Positions 39,001 through 52,700 are shown, counted from the first letter of the stretch. The stretch is 64,000 bases of DNA from Tetrahymena thermophila SB210 (GCF_000189635.1 NW_002476512.1:1364001-1428000); one strand, 5' to 3'. The notes: generated from the letters alone by a model not told the origin. A program made the numbers and translations.

Positions 39001-40196
39001 AAGATTCATTTATGATTTTTATTAATAAGCTAATAGTGCTGATAAAATCTGAGTGAAAATGAAAAGAAAAAATATATTTTTAAATAATTTTTTTTCTTTC
39101 TTTAACAAAAAATCCTTCTTCAAAATAAGCAATGTTGCAATTAATTATCATTTCAAAGAATAATAAGGACAAAGCTATCAAACATATGTAAGAAATTGCT
39201 TTTGAATTAACTGGTTGACTATTAAAGAAAATAACAATTGATAGCAAAAAGTAAAAAACAGTGAAATTAATTAAACTAAAAATATCCCATATGATAATTA
39301 ATTTAAATGTTGGAGATATGATAGGGATTTAATTAAAGTTGATAGATAATTAATTAATCAGCCCATATTATTTGTTTTTATTATACGATTACTTTTGAAA
39401 TTAGTCTATGTTACTTAAATCATCAATTAATAAAAGCTATTATTATCTGTTTTTTACACCATCTTTTCTAATTTTTATTCTTTATTAAAACTTTTTTATC
39501 AGGTTAAGATATTTATTTAGTTTGTTATTGTTTTATAATATTATTCCTTTGTTATTTTATTAATCTAGCTACCATAAGATAGAATTATTTTATCTGCTTT
39601 AATCTTATTATTTGCTTGACTTCATTTATGTTTCATTTGGATATTGATACTAATTTTGCTTCGCATTTTATAATCCTTCAAAATGAGCAAGGTTGCTCAT
39701 TTGAGTATTTAATTGATCTTATTGTTAATTTTTTATGCCTTTTTAAAAAGAATGTTTAATATTAAAATATTTTTTTAATAAGAAAGAAATATTAGTTTTA
39801 GCATTTATGTAAATTAAGAGTAGATTAGTTGTAAGAAAATGAAATTTAGAATTAATATAAATAAATTTCCAAAATCTATTTACTTTTTGTTGATTATTAT
39901 TGATTTGTTTCCGTTTACTACTTGTTTTTTTAGTCAGGGTCAACATATTCTTTAAATTAATCTATCTTATCATTGAACGTCTCTAATATATCTAATTAAT
40001 CTGGTTTTATTTAGTCTTCTATTACTTCTACTTAGCTTAAAATAAAACTGTTATCTCCTAGCAATCCATTTTAGACATTCTAATTTCTAGATTAAAATAG
40101 CTACTTCTGACACGATTTATCACATATTTAATGTTATGAATAGCTTTCATCAAATACTTATTAACTAATTTCATAAATATTATTTGTTTGACTCAT
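36088..40196 (-). CDS. K+-channel-like protein with altered filter T-V-G-N-G, CNBD and zinc knuckle (channel 2)
   Basis: Paralogue of the neighbouring genes. Verified exons: 40196-39884, 39738-38815, 38755-38606, 38352-38181, then from 38130 on; a further GT-AG intron lies near 36815-36890, and at least one more in the tail (about 37200-37400) is unresolved. The N-terminus (MSQTNNIYEISQQVFDESYS; CQKQLFQSRNQNVQNG) matches channel 3 closely. Six hydrophobic segments follow (SLINFTVFYFLLSIVIFF as S1). The pore reads S-T-L-T-T462-V-G-N-G-Y: the tyrosine of the GYG signature is Asn. The S4 region (IYNYLIFLKIYGLYIKQQKL) has little positive charge. A CNBD (FKEGDLLDNSVYIIQDGSI; FGEVSFFTGLARSASAK) and the knuckle CYSCQQKGHILKYC follow. 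The C-terminus carries KYRYYFPTHNYDLIL before TGA 36090-36088. Ion selectivity cannot be predicted from sequence alone. Confidence 0.85.
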
Positions 40197-40654
40197 TTTT
40201 TGATTGGTTTATTATTATTCTTTTTTTGTTAACTTAATGCTATTAATTTTTTTAAAAGTGAAGATAAGTAAATCAATATAATTGAATTATTTAAAGTAAG
40301 ATATTGGTTCTTATTTTAGTTTTCTCAAAATGAATAAATAATGTTAAATTTTCTTGCATTAATAAAAGCTAATTAGTTATTAACATAATATCTCAAATTC
40401 ATAAATAGATAGATAGATAGCTCTATTCTTATAGTTATTATTTTTAATAAAGATTCATTAGAAAATGTAATAATTTTAATTAAAATTTCAAATAGTTCTA
40501 ATACAATAATATAAAATAAATTTTTTAACAAAATAAATTATTTTTAAATAAAATATAAGCAATTAAAATTCTCAAATAACTATAAATGATATACGAAGCT
40601 AATTATTAAAAAAAAATATACTCCCATTCTAGTTTAAAGTATAATAGAATATTT
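40197..40654. other. Spacer between channel 2 and channel 3
   Basis: AT-rich, with a short GATA run near 40408-40420. No gene. Presumed promoter of channel 2. Confidence 0.55.
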
Positions 40655-43600
40655 TCAATGCTTTTTAATTTGATTTTCATTGTTTTTACACGTTAAGCTT
40701 TTTTTAATTCTTAAACAAAAATACTTTTCTTATTATTTAAAGATTATATCATAGTTAAAGGTAGGGAAGTAATATTTAAATTTTTTAATGGAATCAACTG
40801 AAAAGCAAGAAGATTATTAAATACTATCTTAATTTTAAAAATGAGTTTTAATTTTGAGAATTAAATTATCTAACATATTTTATTTTTTTTGCAAATCAAG
40901 ATTGGCATTTTTCTAATTGAGACAAACTTATTGCTAGAAGGGTTCTATCCTTGATAATTATTTATGTGACTACTCCGAATAAATTCCTTAATTTATTGAT
41001 ATAATTGTTGATGGATTCTATAATTCAGTTTAATCATATATAATTTATCCATTAACATTTAAAATCATATCTTAAAAACAATTTATGTTATTACTTGAGT
41101 CAATCGAGCATCTGTTTGTAAAATTATTACAAATTTATTCGTTATTTTGCTATTATTATTAATTAGTAAGTTATTTATAAATTTTTTGGATGTCTTTTAT
41201 TTAAAAGTCGCTTATTAAATTAGAAGTCACATTAATTGTTTCATCATCTTGCTAAGAATTTAATTTGGGATTTGTGTTGGTGTTTTTTGCAAAATCTGAA
41301 ATGCTGCACGTATCAACCGTTATTGAGTTTTTGAGAAACGAAGTATTTTTACTCTTGGATTTCATAAACTTTATTTATGACTCTTATCCTTCTATTTCTT
41401 ACACTAGGGTAATATTAATAAATATAGTTAATTTTATCTTTATTTTGAAAGAAAATATATTAAATTAAAAGATAATCAAATTTACTTTGATCAAATGTGC
41501 TTTTTTCCTCTCTAATTTCATCAAATACCTCTCCTCCGCTCTAATCAAGTATTTGCTAAGATTTTTTAAAATTTTTATCAGCCTATTCTTTTAAGTTTTA
41601 TCTCTTTTTAATTTATTGATGGTTTCTCTTTTTCTAAGGCGAAGATTCTACAATCTGCGAATTACTAAATTTATTTTAATCTTTTATTTATGAAAATGTG
41701 TAAAAATCGTTTTCTAGCAAAATATTTAAACTTTTTTATTCTTCACTTTCTGATTGAATTCTTTGCTACTTTAATACTTTCAAAAATCCCCTTTTTATAA
41801 TATTTAAATATGTTTTTATTTGATTTTAATAATTCAAATCAAACAAAAACTTAGAAGAATTTAAATATTAAAATTTTTTTCCAGTTATTAAAAAATGATT
41901 AGTGAACAATTTATCAAAAAGATATAAAATTAATTAAATAATATATTGAAATTTTACTTGGCATTTTAAGATCTTGCCTTTTATCGATTATATACTTATC
42001 GTTTCTAGCTAATTTATTATTGTTTTGCTGAAAATTTAGCTTGAATTCTATGTTAATAATTAATATGTGGACAATATTTGGTAATGTGTCCTATTTATTA
42101 ACATGAATAACACTTTATTTTTAAATCAATAAAACTTTTTGAATAAATAATTTTATCTTAAATCATTTTAAAATATTCATAATCTCCTTAATTTTATTTG
42201 ATAACTTTAATAAATTCCTATTTATCTATTTTATAAAGAGTAGAAGTTTTAATAGTTTTAGCTGAAGCTGTTCTTGCTAAACCAGAGAAAAAAGATATTT
42301 ATCCTAATATTTAGTTATCCCCTAAGGTAGATAAAATCAGTTGACCTGAATTAGTTTCTTAATTTTATTGGTAAATTTAAATGCATCCTCTTTTTATTAA
42401 GTAAATTGAGCTATCTTAATCTTCGCCTTCCTAAAATATTATCTCTTCTGGGGGTAACGTTAATTCTTAAATTAAAAAAGCAAATTTATTTTGTGATTTC
42501 TCTGAGAATTACTTCAAAATATCAAAACTTTAAATAACACTCTTGTTATATTAAAAAATTATTTATTCTCTTAAATTCTTAGGAAGAATATTAAGAATTG
42601 ATGCTTCTTAAATATATTAAGGAGATTTAAGGCGTTCGCTAAACAGCGAAAGATATTCTTTTACTTTAAACTTTAAATCAGAGTCAATATGATAATTTCT
42701 CAAAAAGCTATATTAATCAATATAATAAAATGAATAAAACCAATGCTAAATTTAAATTTAATGTAAGTTGCTTAAATTAATTTAAACAATTTTATTTTAC
42801 CTGTTTAATAAATAAATATTTTTATAAAAATGTCTATTTTATTAATAAAGATCCCAAAAGACAAAACCCATATTACTAAAAGAGTATACAAAGACAACAC
42901 TGAAAGCTAATATACTTAAAGAAGAATATAATATCTCTAAACTATTTTAAGCACAAACACCATAGTTTCCAACTATTTAATAAATAAATAATATTTTCAC
43001 TCAAAAATATTTTCATATTTATTTTTGTAGAAAAATAATAATTATAAATTTTAACTGATCGAATCTTAGTCTAAATGAATTGGTTTAACAAATAAATTAA
43101 TAAAAAATATAATAATTTTATTAATTAATTGTAATTTTATGATAACAAAGTGTTTTTATTTTATTTTAAAATGGTGTAAAATTTAAGCCAAAAGTATCTT
43201 AAATTACCAGTCGAGAGAGTGCTAATAGCCCAATATAACGAGTAAATGTATTTAACATAATACTCATCATCTTGGATCTGAATTTACTTAACCCATGTTT
43301 AGCCTTAAGGATTGTATAGTAAGTACACTTTAGTTTATTCATACCAGCCTATTGAGGCTTTTATCAATAGATATTAATTTTAAATTTAAAATAAAGAATA
43401 ATAAAATATAATACCAATATGAGCAGCTATAATGATGGTACCAATACTTCTAGTTACTTTGTAGATTGAGTTAAAATAAAATTTATCTGCAAATTTTTCT
43501 TCGATATTTTATTTTTTAATGTATAGAGCATACAGTTTTAGAAATAAAAGATAATTAAAAAGGCACTTATAAGAAAGAAAAGGAACATTCAAACTGGTAT

Positions 43601-44803
43601 ATGTTGACACTTTTATAAGTAAACTTATTGCGCTTAGGAAATCTGAAAGAAAATGAAAAGAAAAAAAATATTTTGAAATAATCTTTTTTCTTTCCTTTAC
43701 AATGGCTTCATCTTTAATATAAGCCGTATTAAGAATAATAATAATGTCAATGAGTAATATAAACAGAGTAATCGCGCAAAAATAAGTAAATGCTTATGAA
43801 TCTGCTGGTTGAAAATCAAAGAAAATAGCAATAGAAAGGAAATAATAAAAAATTGAAAGATAGAGTAAACAAATACAATCCCAGATTATTATCGACTTAG
43901 AGGTAGGAGTAATTATTGGCGTATTATTAATTATATTAATAAATTAATTGATTAATTTATTTTTTATGCAAAATTTGCTTTATTAATTTAATATTTAATC
44001 AAAAGAATTTAACTCCTTAGTTAAAAGCATTTAGTGAGCATTATTTGAATAGATTTTACACTTTTACTTAAAATTTCTTAGTTTTTATACAATTCTAAAA
44101 TATTTTTCATACAATAAATCAATATCTTAAGAATACTTTCTCTTTTTTTATTAATCTAAAGATTTACAAGAGCCACCACTTTAAATTTTCATATCTACAT
44201 AATTATTTTGATAAAAAGTAGACATATTCTGCTTATTATTTTTATTACTATTAACATTATTATTTTAATGTTGAAAATTTTAAGGCTTATTTTAGAGATA
44301 ACTCATGCATATGCCATTTGTTTCATGCTCTTACATACTGCTATCAATTTCTTTTAATATATTTATTTTATTTAAAAAGTATTTTTAAAAATAAAAATAC
44401 TAAAAATAGATAAAAATGTAAAGATAAGAATAAAATAAATCATAGAGATATAAACATAATATTATGAAAACCATTTACTTTAATCATAATTATAATAAGA
44501 AACATCAGAGTGATCTATCTCTTAATTAATATTTTATAAATCTAAATACATGTCTTCTTTAAACTCTTAAGTCTTTTCATTACTCGCCTAAACTATAGTG
44601 AGTTACTCTGTATTTATTTAATGTTCTGCTGCATCTACATAACTATGAATTATGCTATTATCTCCAGGTAATCCATTTTTAACATTCGTATTTCTAGATT
44701 AAAATAATTACTTTTGGCAAGATTTATCATTTATTTACTATTACGAGTAAGCGTCATTAATAAATTACTCGCTTTACTAATTAATATTTTTTCTTTGAGT
44801 CAT
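40655..44803 (-). CDS. K+-channel-like protein with altered filter T-V-G-N-Y, CNBD and zinc knuckle (channel 3)
   Basis: Third paralogue. Exons resolved: 44803-44479, 44350-43415, 43357-43208, then from about 42976 to 42800 (TTGGAAAC... to AACAG), followed by the CNBD exon and a long tail ending at TGA 40657-40655. The N-terminus (MTQRKNINQQSEQFINDAYS; CQKQLFQSRNTNVKNG) is like channel 2. Six hydrophobic segments are present (CICLLYLSIFYYFLSIAIFF as S1; SIGTIIIAAHIASIGWYEQ as S5). The pore is A-I-S-T-L-S-T470-V-G-N-Y-G-V: both Y and the second G of GYG are changed. A CNBD (IIFQEGEDQDSSIYLIKRG; GQISFFSGLARTASAKT) and the knuckle CYSCQQIGHITKYC follow, then KYYFPTFNYDIIF near the end. Introns sit at the same places as in channel 2, so the two are recent duplicates relative to channel 1. 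Tail introns are not fully resolved. Confidence 0.85.
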
Positions 44804-45973
44804 TTTTAATTTTGAATTACTTCTATTTGTTTTTTCTACTTCTTTCTTTTATTTAATTTACAAATATTATAGCTCTTAACAAAAACAAATCTAATTAATT
44901 TAAATGTATGAAAAAAGAAAATTTACATCAAATAACTCTCCTTTATTTTTGAAGCAAATCAAGCTATTATTGAAATTTTTGATGTATATAATATTAAAAA
45001 TAGTTTTTTAATTAATTTAACATATAAAGGATCATAAGAACAAGAACCAGACTAACTTTCCTCCCATTTTTTCAATTTTAAAAGTAAATATAATTTAAAA
45101 AATTATTTACAACTAAATAATTAATATTTTCTTTTAAAATACTTAAGCATATTATATTTATTATAAAATAAAAATCTATTATCAATTAACAATTTAATAT
45201 CTGAAATTAAATAAAAAATCATAAAATAAAGATTTTATGATTAAAATTGAAATAAAATTATTTATTTAATTAATTAATTACTATATAGTGAATCCAGGAA
45301 TTAAATTCTATCTTTTCATAATAACTTAAAGTTCTTCTATATTAAAAAGTTTATTTTAGAATTATTTTAAAAAATATAATCTAAAAAATATTTATGAGAT
45401 CATATCATAAATTGTGATGAAATTTATATTTCTTAAGATAAATAAATAAGTGATTATGCAATTGATTTAGCTTACAAATACATCCTTCTTTAAGTGGCTA
45501 AAACGATTAACTATAAAAATTACTCAATCCGATATCCAATCTCTTTCAGTAGGATACAGATACTTTTTTGCATGATTTGGTACTATAAATATATTAAAAA
45601 CATATTTTATAATAAAATTCCTCAAAATATTAAAATTAATTTTAGAGAATACAGGTCTTATTATTATAAAAATGTATTTTAAAAATTGAATTGATGAAAT
45701 ATTGGGTATAAATGTTATTATTTTGTTTATTTGATGAATTAAATAAATTTAGTTATTAAGGTTACTATAAAAATTAAAATATAAATAAATAATAAATAAA
45801 AATTTAAATGCTAATTAATACAATTTTTATTTTTAAATAATTGTCTTAAATTATTAATAATCATTTAAAATAAATAAAATACTTTTGCAAGTTTTTAGTC
45901 AAATATAAGTAAGTGATCAGAAAATTAATTATCAATTTTTTTTATTTAATATTTACAAAAATAAATAAATAAA
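44804..45973. other. Intergenic region between divergent genes
   Basis: 5' flank of channel 3 (minus) and of LRR gene 3 (plus). An open frame at 45494-45697 lacks an ATG at its start and matches nothing I know; I do not call it. Otherwise AT-rich. Confidence 0.5.
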
Positions 45974-48900
45974 ATGGGTTCTTTGTTTTCAAAAAAAAAG
46001 ATTTAGTTGTAAAAGTAAAATGAATAAGTTTGTGAATAAATAAAGGTATTTTCTAAAATTTGTAAGGCTGAATTTAAATTTTTATGAATAAAAAGGTGAT
46101 TTAGCCAAATTATTAATTATTTAGTTCATCATATTTACACTTAGATTACGAGTAAAAAAATAAGTTTTTTGCATCGCTTGAGTTATTTAAAATTTAAAAT
46201 ATTTAGGAACAAAAATATTAATAAAAATAATATATCTTTTGTTGCAAATATGTTAAAGGAATTTTAAAACATAGAGACTTTAATACTTAATTTCGAGTAA
46301 TTTTAAATACTTTGGTTTAATATTTACATTTTTTATTGAATTAATTAGTTAAAATTAAATTAATGAGCAAGGAATAGCTGATATTGGAAATGCTATTTAA
46401 TCATGCTAAAACCTAAAAAAATTACTTATTGATCTCTTGTAATTTTAATTAATCTTAAATAAATACTAAAATAAATAAGTGGAAATTACTTAGGAGATTT
46501 AGGATCTATCACTTTAGGAGCTTAATTAAGCTATTTAAAAAATATGACATCTCTAAATTTAAATTTGAGGTAAAAAGGTTGATTAGTTAATAGATATTTT
46601 TTTCAATTTGTGATAATTCAATTTATATTTTGTTAGTGCTGTAAATTAAATAAAATTGAACATTAAATTTGATTTATTATTTTTAAATTTAAAGATATAA
46701 CTAGATAAATGATGAAGGAGCATTAGGAATAATTGTAGGAATCTCTTAATTAACAAATCTTAAAGATTTGGTTTTAATGTTGAAGTAAAATAATTTAACA
46801 TAAAAATATAAGCTAAGCTGACTTTATTTTTTTACAGTGATAACATTATTAGTGACGAAGGTGCATTAAATATAGGTACAAAATTAGCTTTTTGCTAAAA
46901 TCTTACAAAACTAAAATTAGATTTAAAGTAAAATTTGTTTTTGAAGTTAATCAAATAATTAATTTCTGTCAAAAAGTACGAATTATATAAGTGATTCTGG
47001 AGCATCCAATCTTGGAGATGGGCTAGGATAATGTTAAGTCTTAAGTATTTTAGAGCTTAATTTAAGGTAAAAATTAAATCTATAATATAGTTTATAACTA
47101 AATATAGACATAATAGATTATTTTTGATAAAATAAAAAATTTATTTTACAATTAAAAAAAAATATTTAATTAATTTAAAATCACTTTTTAAATAGAAATT
47201 TAAATATTTTATTTAAATATGTTTATTAATTTAATTCTGCTTAGATGTAATAAAATTCAAGATTGTGGAGGTTTTAACTTATCTAAAAAATTAGCTAATT
47301 GTAAAAATTTAACACATTTAGAACTAAATTTGAGGTAAAATATAAATTAAATATAAAAAATTACAATCAATAAAATAAAATTTATTTTAAAAATAAATAA
47401 ACTTTTTTTAAGCTAAAATACAATCAGCATGCAGATAGAGCAATATTTTTAAGGGTTTGATTAGTTAAATAAGTTGAAAACCTTGATTTTGGATTTAAAG
47501 TAAATAATTTTCTGATCTCTTTTCACTAAAAATAAATAATTAATGATTCTGAATATTTAAAAAGAGAGAACTGTTTGGAAGATATAGGAATTTAAAATTT
47601 AAGCTTGTCCATATCATAATTTAAAAGTATAGAAAAAATCTAATTAAATTTAAAGTAAAATTAAACATTTTTATTTTTTATTCTATTTCTATTTTGCTAT
47701 TGTTTGTTTGTTTCAATTTTGATTAATCTAAACTAGATAAATATCTTAATAATAAATTAATATTATTCACTTAATTAAATATAACAGTAGAAACCTTATA
47801 GATAAAATATCTGATTTAGGAGTGGGATTAGCTTAATGTGACAATCTTACCAGTATCCATCTTGAGTTAAAGTAAATCCTTATCTAAAAAGATACTCATC
47901 AGGAAGAAATTCTTTATAATTAATTAATTATTAAATTTTTTAAAATAGTAAAAATAAAATCACTTCAGATGGTTTTTTTGGATTATTTAGTAAGTTAGTG
48001 AAGAAGTAAAACTTAGCAGAGTTGAATATAAATTTGAAGTAATTAAGTTAATAAAGAGAATAATTTTTATCTTTATATTGACTGTTGTAAAAATTCTAAT
48101 TTATTGTAAATTTAAATATAAAGTGAAAACAAGCTCCGAGATAATTCATTAACAACTCTATAAACTTAATAAGAAATAAACACTAATTTAGTAAACTTGA
48201 TACTAAATTTATAGTAAAAATTACGCCTAATATTTCTTTAAAATATTTAAATAAATTTGTTTATTAATAAACATTAAAATAAATATATTTATTTTAGATT
48301 CAATAGATTGTTCTCTAAAAATTCTTAATTATTATTCAAAACTCTTGCTTACCTTTCTAGTTTATCAGAATTGAATATTGATTTATAGTAAATATAATTT
48401 TTTTTATGGCTAATATTATGGTTTTTTAACTTCTTTAATTAATAAGCAATAATCAGATAGGAGACGAAGGTACTTGCTATTTGGCTGAAGGATTAGAAAA
48501 ATTTTAGAAACTTGAAACTCTCATTTTAAACTTATAGTAAATTTAATCTTACATAAATTAAAGTTATTTTTTTATTTAATTAATTATTAGAGAAAATAAA
48601 ATTAGTGATAAGGGAGCTTCTTAATTAGGTTTAAAACTAGCTAGTTGCAAATAATTAAAAATTTTATCAATAAATATCAGGTAAATTTATTTAATTTTTT
48701 TATTTTATCAAATTTAGTTTATTTAACTTTGTAGTTTTTAATAAGAAAAATATAGTAAATTCTTTATTAATTAAACAGTTAAAACACAATTGGTATTGAG
48801 GATAAATTTTTAATGGTGGAAGGATTAGCTAAGTGTAGAAAACTAGAAGTTTTAAAACTGAATTTCAAGTAAATTTATTTGACTTTATTTTTTTAAATAT

Positions 48901-49480
48901 TAAATTTTAATTAAATTTTTAAAGAGATAATTGTTTACAAAATGAAAAAGTCTTTACATTATAATATTTAATCAAAGAATTAAGATTTTTGAAAATCCTT
49001 GACATAGATTTAAAGTAAAAAATTTTATATTCATATTTATTTATCTATTGTATATATGCTAATGTTATTAATTAGTAAAAATAGCATATTTGAAAGCCTC
49101 ATCATTACTTTGCTCGAATATGTTTAAAATTGCTAATATCTAAGAATATTGAAGATAGGATCTGGGTATTTATTAATTTTTTTTCAAATTAATTAACTAA
49201 ATTAAAATACTGTCAATTTTCATTAATTAATAGACCCAAAGCAACCCTTTTAAATTTATTTTAAGGATATTATAACTAATAATCTAAAATTTTTGTATTA
49301 ATTAAATGGAGCTTTAATTTATGAGGATTGATAGTATATTTATTAGGATTAATATTAAATAATTTAATTATTAAAACAATTATTTTATTTTTGTAAAGAT
49401 CTCTTAGTCTTGAAAAAGGTGCTTTATTAAGAAGAATATTAAAATGCAAGAGACTAACTTAGTTTTACTTAAATTTTTGA
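45974..49480 (+). CDS. Leucine-rich-repeat protein with MGSLFSKKK N-terminus (about 20 LRR exons)
   Basis: Third LRR gene, related in design to the palindromic pair but with much more diverged repeats. The first exon at ATG 45974 encodes MGSLFSKKKIQLQKQ: Gly2 and Ser6 plus a lysine cluster fit N-myristoylation and membrane anchoring. Then follow about nineteen exons, each one repeat in the same phase, for example YNQINDEGALGIIVGISQLT (46700), DNIISDEGALNIGTKLAFCQ (46838), CNKIQDCGGFNLSKKLANCK (47250), NNQIGDEGTCYLAEGLEKFQ (48450) and ENKISDKGASQLGLKLASCK (48597), each followed by a NL-x-x-L-x-L-x-L end. The terminal exon (about 49399-49480) encodes RRILKCKRLTQFYLNF and stops at TGA. The second exon (about 46096-46155) and the last intron (about 49294-49398) are less sure. 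I infer a membrane-tethered binding scaffold. Confidence 0.85.
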
Positions 49481-49773
49481 TTATAGATAAAGAAGAAGAT
49501 GATTATATTATAATTATTAATTAATATTAAATTGGTATATTTATCATTTTATACTCATTCAAAATATTCAATATTTTTATGAATAAATTATCAAAATCAT
49601 AATGAAAAATATAAAATAAATACAATTAAAATTATATTAAATCATTTTTAAATTAAAAATTGTCTAAAGTTAAAAAAGAAACCAACCAACCTTTATTTAA
49701 TATTTGTAAAATGAATAAAAATTCCACAACTTAAATAAGGATAAAAATAAATTTGTATTGAAAAATAAATAAT

Positions 49774-52700
49774 TCAACTAAGTTTTTTTATATCATTTTT
49801 GGTCATATTCAATAATTTTAGAGTTATTTGTGAAAGATTGCTATTATTTTCCATTGGAATAATATCTTCTTTAAGCTTTTTGAAAGAGTTAACCAGACTT
49901 TCTTATTAATGATTTTGGAATCTACTATTTAGTTTTGCAGCATCATAGATTTTATTTTACTTGATTAGATCTATGATATTATATACAATTAAATCATCTA
50001 TTGATTTATGAACGCATAATCTGTAGCAATCTATTTGCAGGTCGAGATATTAATTAAACTCGACTTCGTTTTTGTAGTTTTTCAAGGGCGATTAGCTTAA
50101 AGTCTCTTCTTGTTCTTATTTTTTTTTAACAATTTTGAAAAGGGCCTCATCGAATAGTTCATGAAATAATTCACTTTTCTTTTTAAATGAAGCTGCTCCA
50201 ATGTATTAAAGGATAAATCCATATAAAAGTGGTTATTATATTTAATTTTTATTTTCTTCTAAGGTATTTATTATTTACTCTACTTGCTTTTCTTACAATT
50301 AAGTACCAAACAAATTATATGATGAGATCAAAACTTAGTTTAATACATTATCTATAATGTCAATGTCTTCAAAAGAAAGAAATTGCTTCACTAGTAAAGG
50401 AATTAAAACATTTGGTTATAAGTGCTCTGCGCAACTAAGTATTAGATCTTGTAAGAGTGAAGTATTTTGCAGATACATTACAAGATATTTTAATTTAATT
50501 ATATCAACTACTGTAGAAGATTAATTGATCTTTGAGATAATTTCCCTTAGACTTCTTTCTATGAAATAACTTGCATTTTTTGTATTTTAAATTAAAGCCA
50601 TTTTTAGTTGGTTAGTAGTCTATGAATCTTGTAATAGCAGTCCCATTCTAAGTACAGCTGAAAGTTGAGTAAGAATATTGTTTTGTTCTTATGTAAGAAC
50701 AATGTAATCCTTAGTTGAAATCAAGACTAAATTAATTGAATCGTTTGAATTTTAAGCTAATATAAGTTATACCATAACATCAAATATTATTTCGCATACA
50801 TTTTCCATATTGTATTAGATTCTTTCAAGCAGTTGAATTAGTTATTTTCTCAATGGAGCTTAAGTGCAGAAATTTTAAATGCTATTTTCTAAGGTTTAAT
50901 TTACAATATCTACAAACTCAGTTTTGAATTCAACGCTAGTATTCTAATAGAAGCTTATAATGTCTGTGAATTTTTAATGAATAAACTCAGTAACTAAATA
51001 TTTACACTCAGAGCAATCAAGTAGATTTGTTGATTCTTGATTTAAAAGAGTTTCGAAATATTTCCATATGCAAGTCTTATCAGAAACAGAGTCGCCATCC
51101 TTAGAACTTTCTATTTGTCTGGTCATTCTCAGATAAAGGCTTTCACTCATTTGCTTTCTGCTTGTATTTTATTCTAATTAATAGCTGCTGCTATTGTATT
51201 TTGTATACGTTAGAGAGGTCTCAATAAGTTTCTTTTCTCTTTCACTAAGCAAGTGTATTAGCAAACGGTATTTTCTTAGCTTTAGAGGATCCTATTCAGT
51301 CTTTTTCGAGATCTTCTAAATTTAAGATTAAATAAATTCAATACTAGCTATTCTGTCAATCATAATTTCTATTATTTCTCTTCTATGAAGTTATTATCCA
51401 CCATATTTTGATGATCCATTAATGTCATCTTTACCTTATTTTATGTTGTAAAATTCTTCATCCTCAGACTCAAATAATCTTTCATCTTAATCATTTCCGA
51501 GTTGATCATTTCTTTCATCTTCATTTATTTTCTTGTCTTTGATTTGAAGCAGCTTTTTAGTGAAAAGATAATAAACTAGGCTGTCTGCGCCTTCTATGAA
51601 GTAGCCTAGCACATGAGCAAGCACGAAAACGTTATATTCTTCTAAATCTTATCTTATTTCATATTTATTGATTTATTTTAGTGTCTATACAACTCTTTCA
51701 GAATGTTCACCCTTACTGAGTATTTTCCTATTCTCTTCTGCTGGATCTCTAATCTTAATAATGTTGTTGCTGGCTAAACTGTTAGAGATTGTTTAAGGTC
51801 CTTCCTTGCATTTAAAAATTTGCTCGAATTTAACATACTTAGACATATCGACTTCGCAAGAAACATTATTAAGCGATTTAAGCAATTAAAAGGCTTTTCT
51901 ATCAACAATTCTATCAAATAAATCTTTATTTTCACCATGAATTCTATCAAGCAACTCAATCAAGGCCTTTAAATGCTTGGATCTTTCGTGAATTTTTCTG
52001 AAGCAGTCAATCCACCCTTGATCAATCTGTTACTGATTTTTATTCTAGCTTTGCTATTCAGACTTATTCAAGACAGTTATCTTCCTCCATAATTCCATGG
52101 CTTTTTCAATGTTATTATTTCTCAATTCGCAAACAATTGAAGAAATCAAAAGTTCTTTTGTGTTAAAATCTTCCATTCTAAAAATATCAGGCTCCTTTTC
52201 AAAAATATCCAGGTTACCACTCTCCTATATCATCTATCCAATAATAGTATTTCTAAAGGCTTTCTCAAACAAGAATTTGTGCTCAGTTTCTTTTATATTA
52301 TTTCAATATAATTTTAAAAAATTAAAATAAATTATTAATTAATTCATTTACCTTTTGTGATGTATTTTTGGAAGTATGAAAGCTAATTGATTAAAATGAA
52401 TGATTCAAAGAATCTCTCAAATATTTTTCTATTAACATCATTTTTTTAATATTTTTCATTCAAATAAGGGATAAATCCTTCTTTCAATTACTATTTAGTA
52501 ATTTCATTGTAAAATATAGAGCTATTTGGAGTTTCGCAAAGTCTAAATATACAGATTCTAATCATTTACTTGACCAAGAAGAAAGTATCTAAGCTTATAA
52601 AATAGTTTTTCAAGAGTTTCATTATGATGTCACTTATAAGCGCGAGATCGAAGTATTACTTATTCAAAGCAAGTAAGTAAAATGCTTGAGATGGTGGATC

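Noticed and set aside
45494..45697. Plus-strand frame beginning at a GTG
   Set aside because: No ATG start, no family resemblance, flanked by untranslated-looking DNA; likely chance.
49676..49696. AAACCAACCAACC motif resembling the Tetrahymena chromosome breakage sequence
   Set aside because: It lacks the full 15-base core; the resemblance is partial and the site is flanked by continuous genes on both sides.
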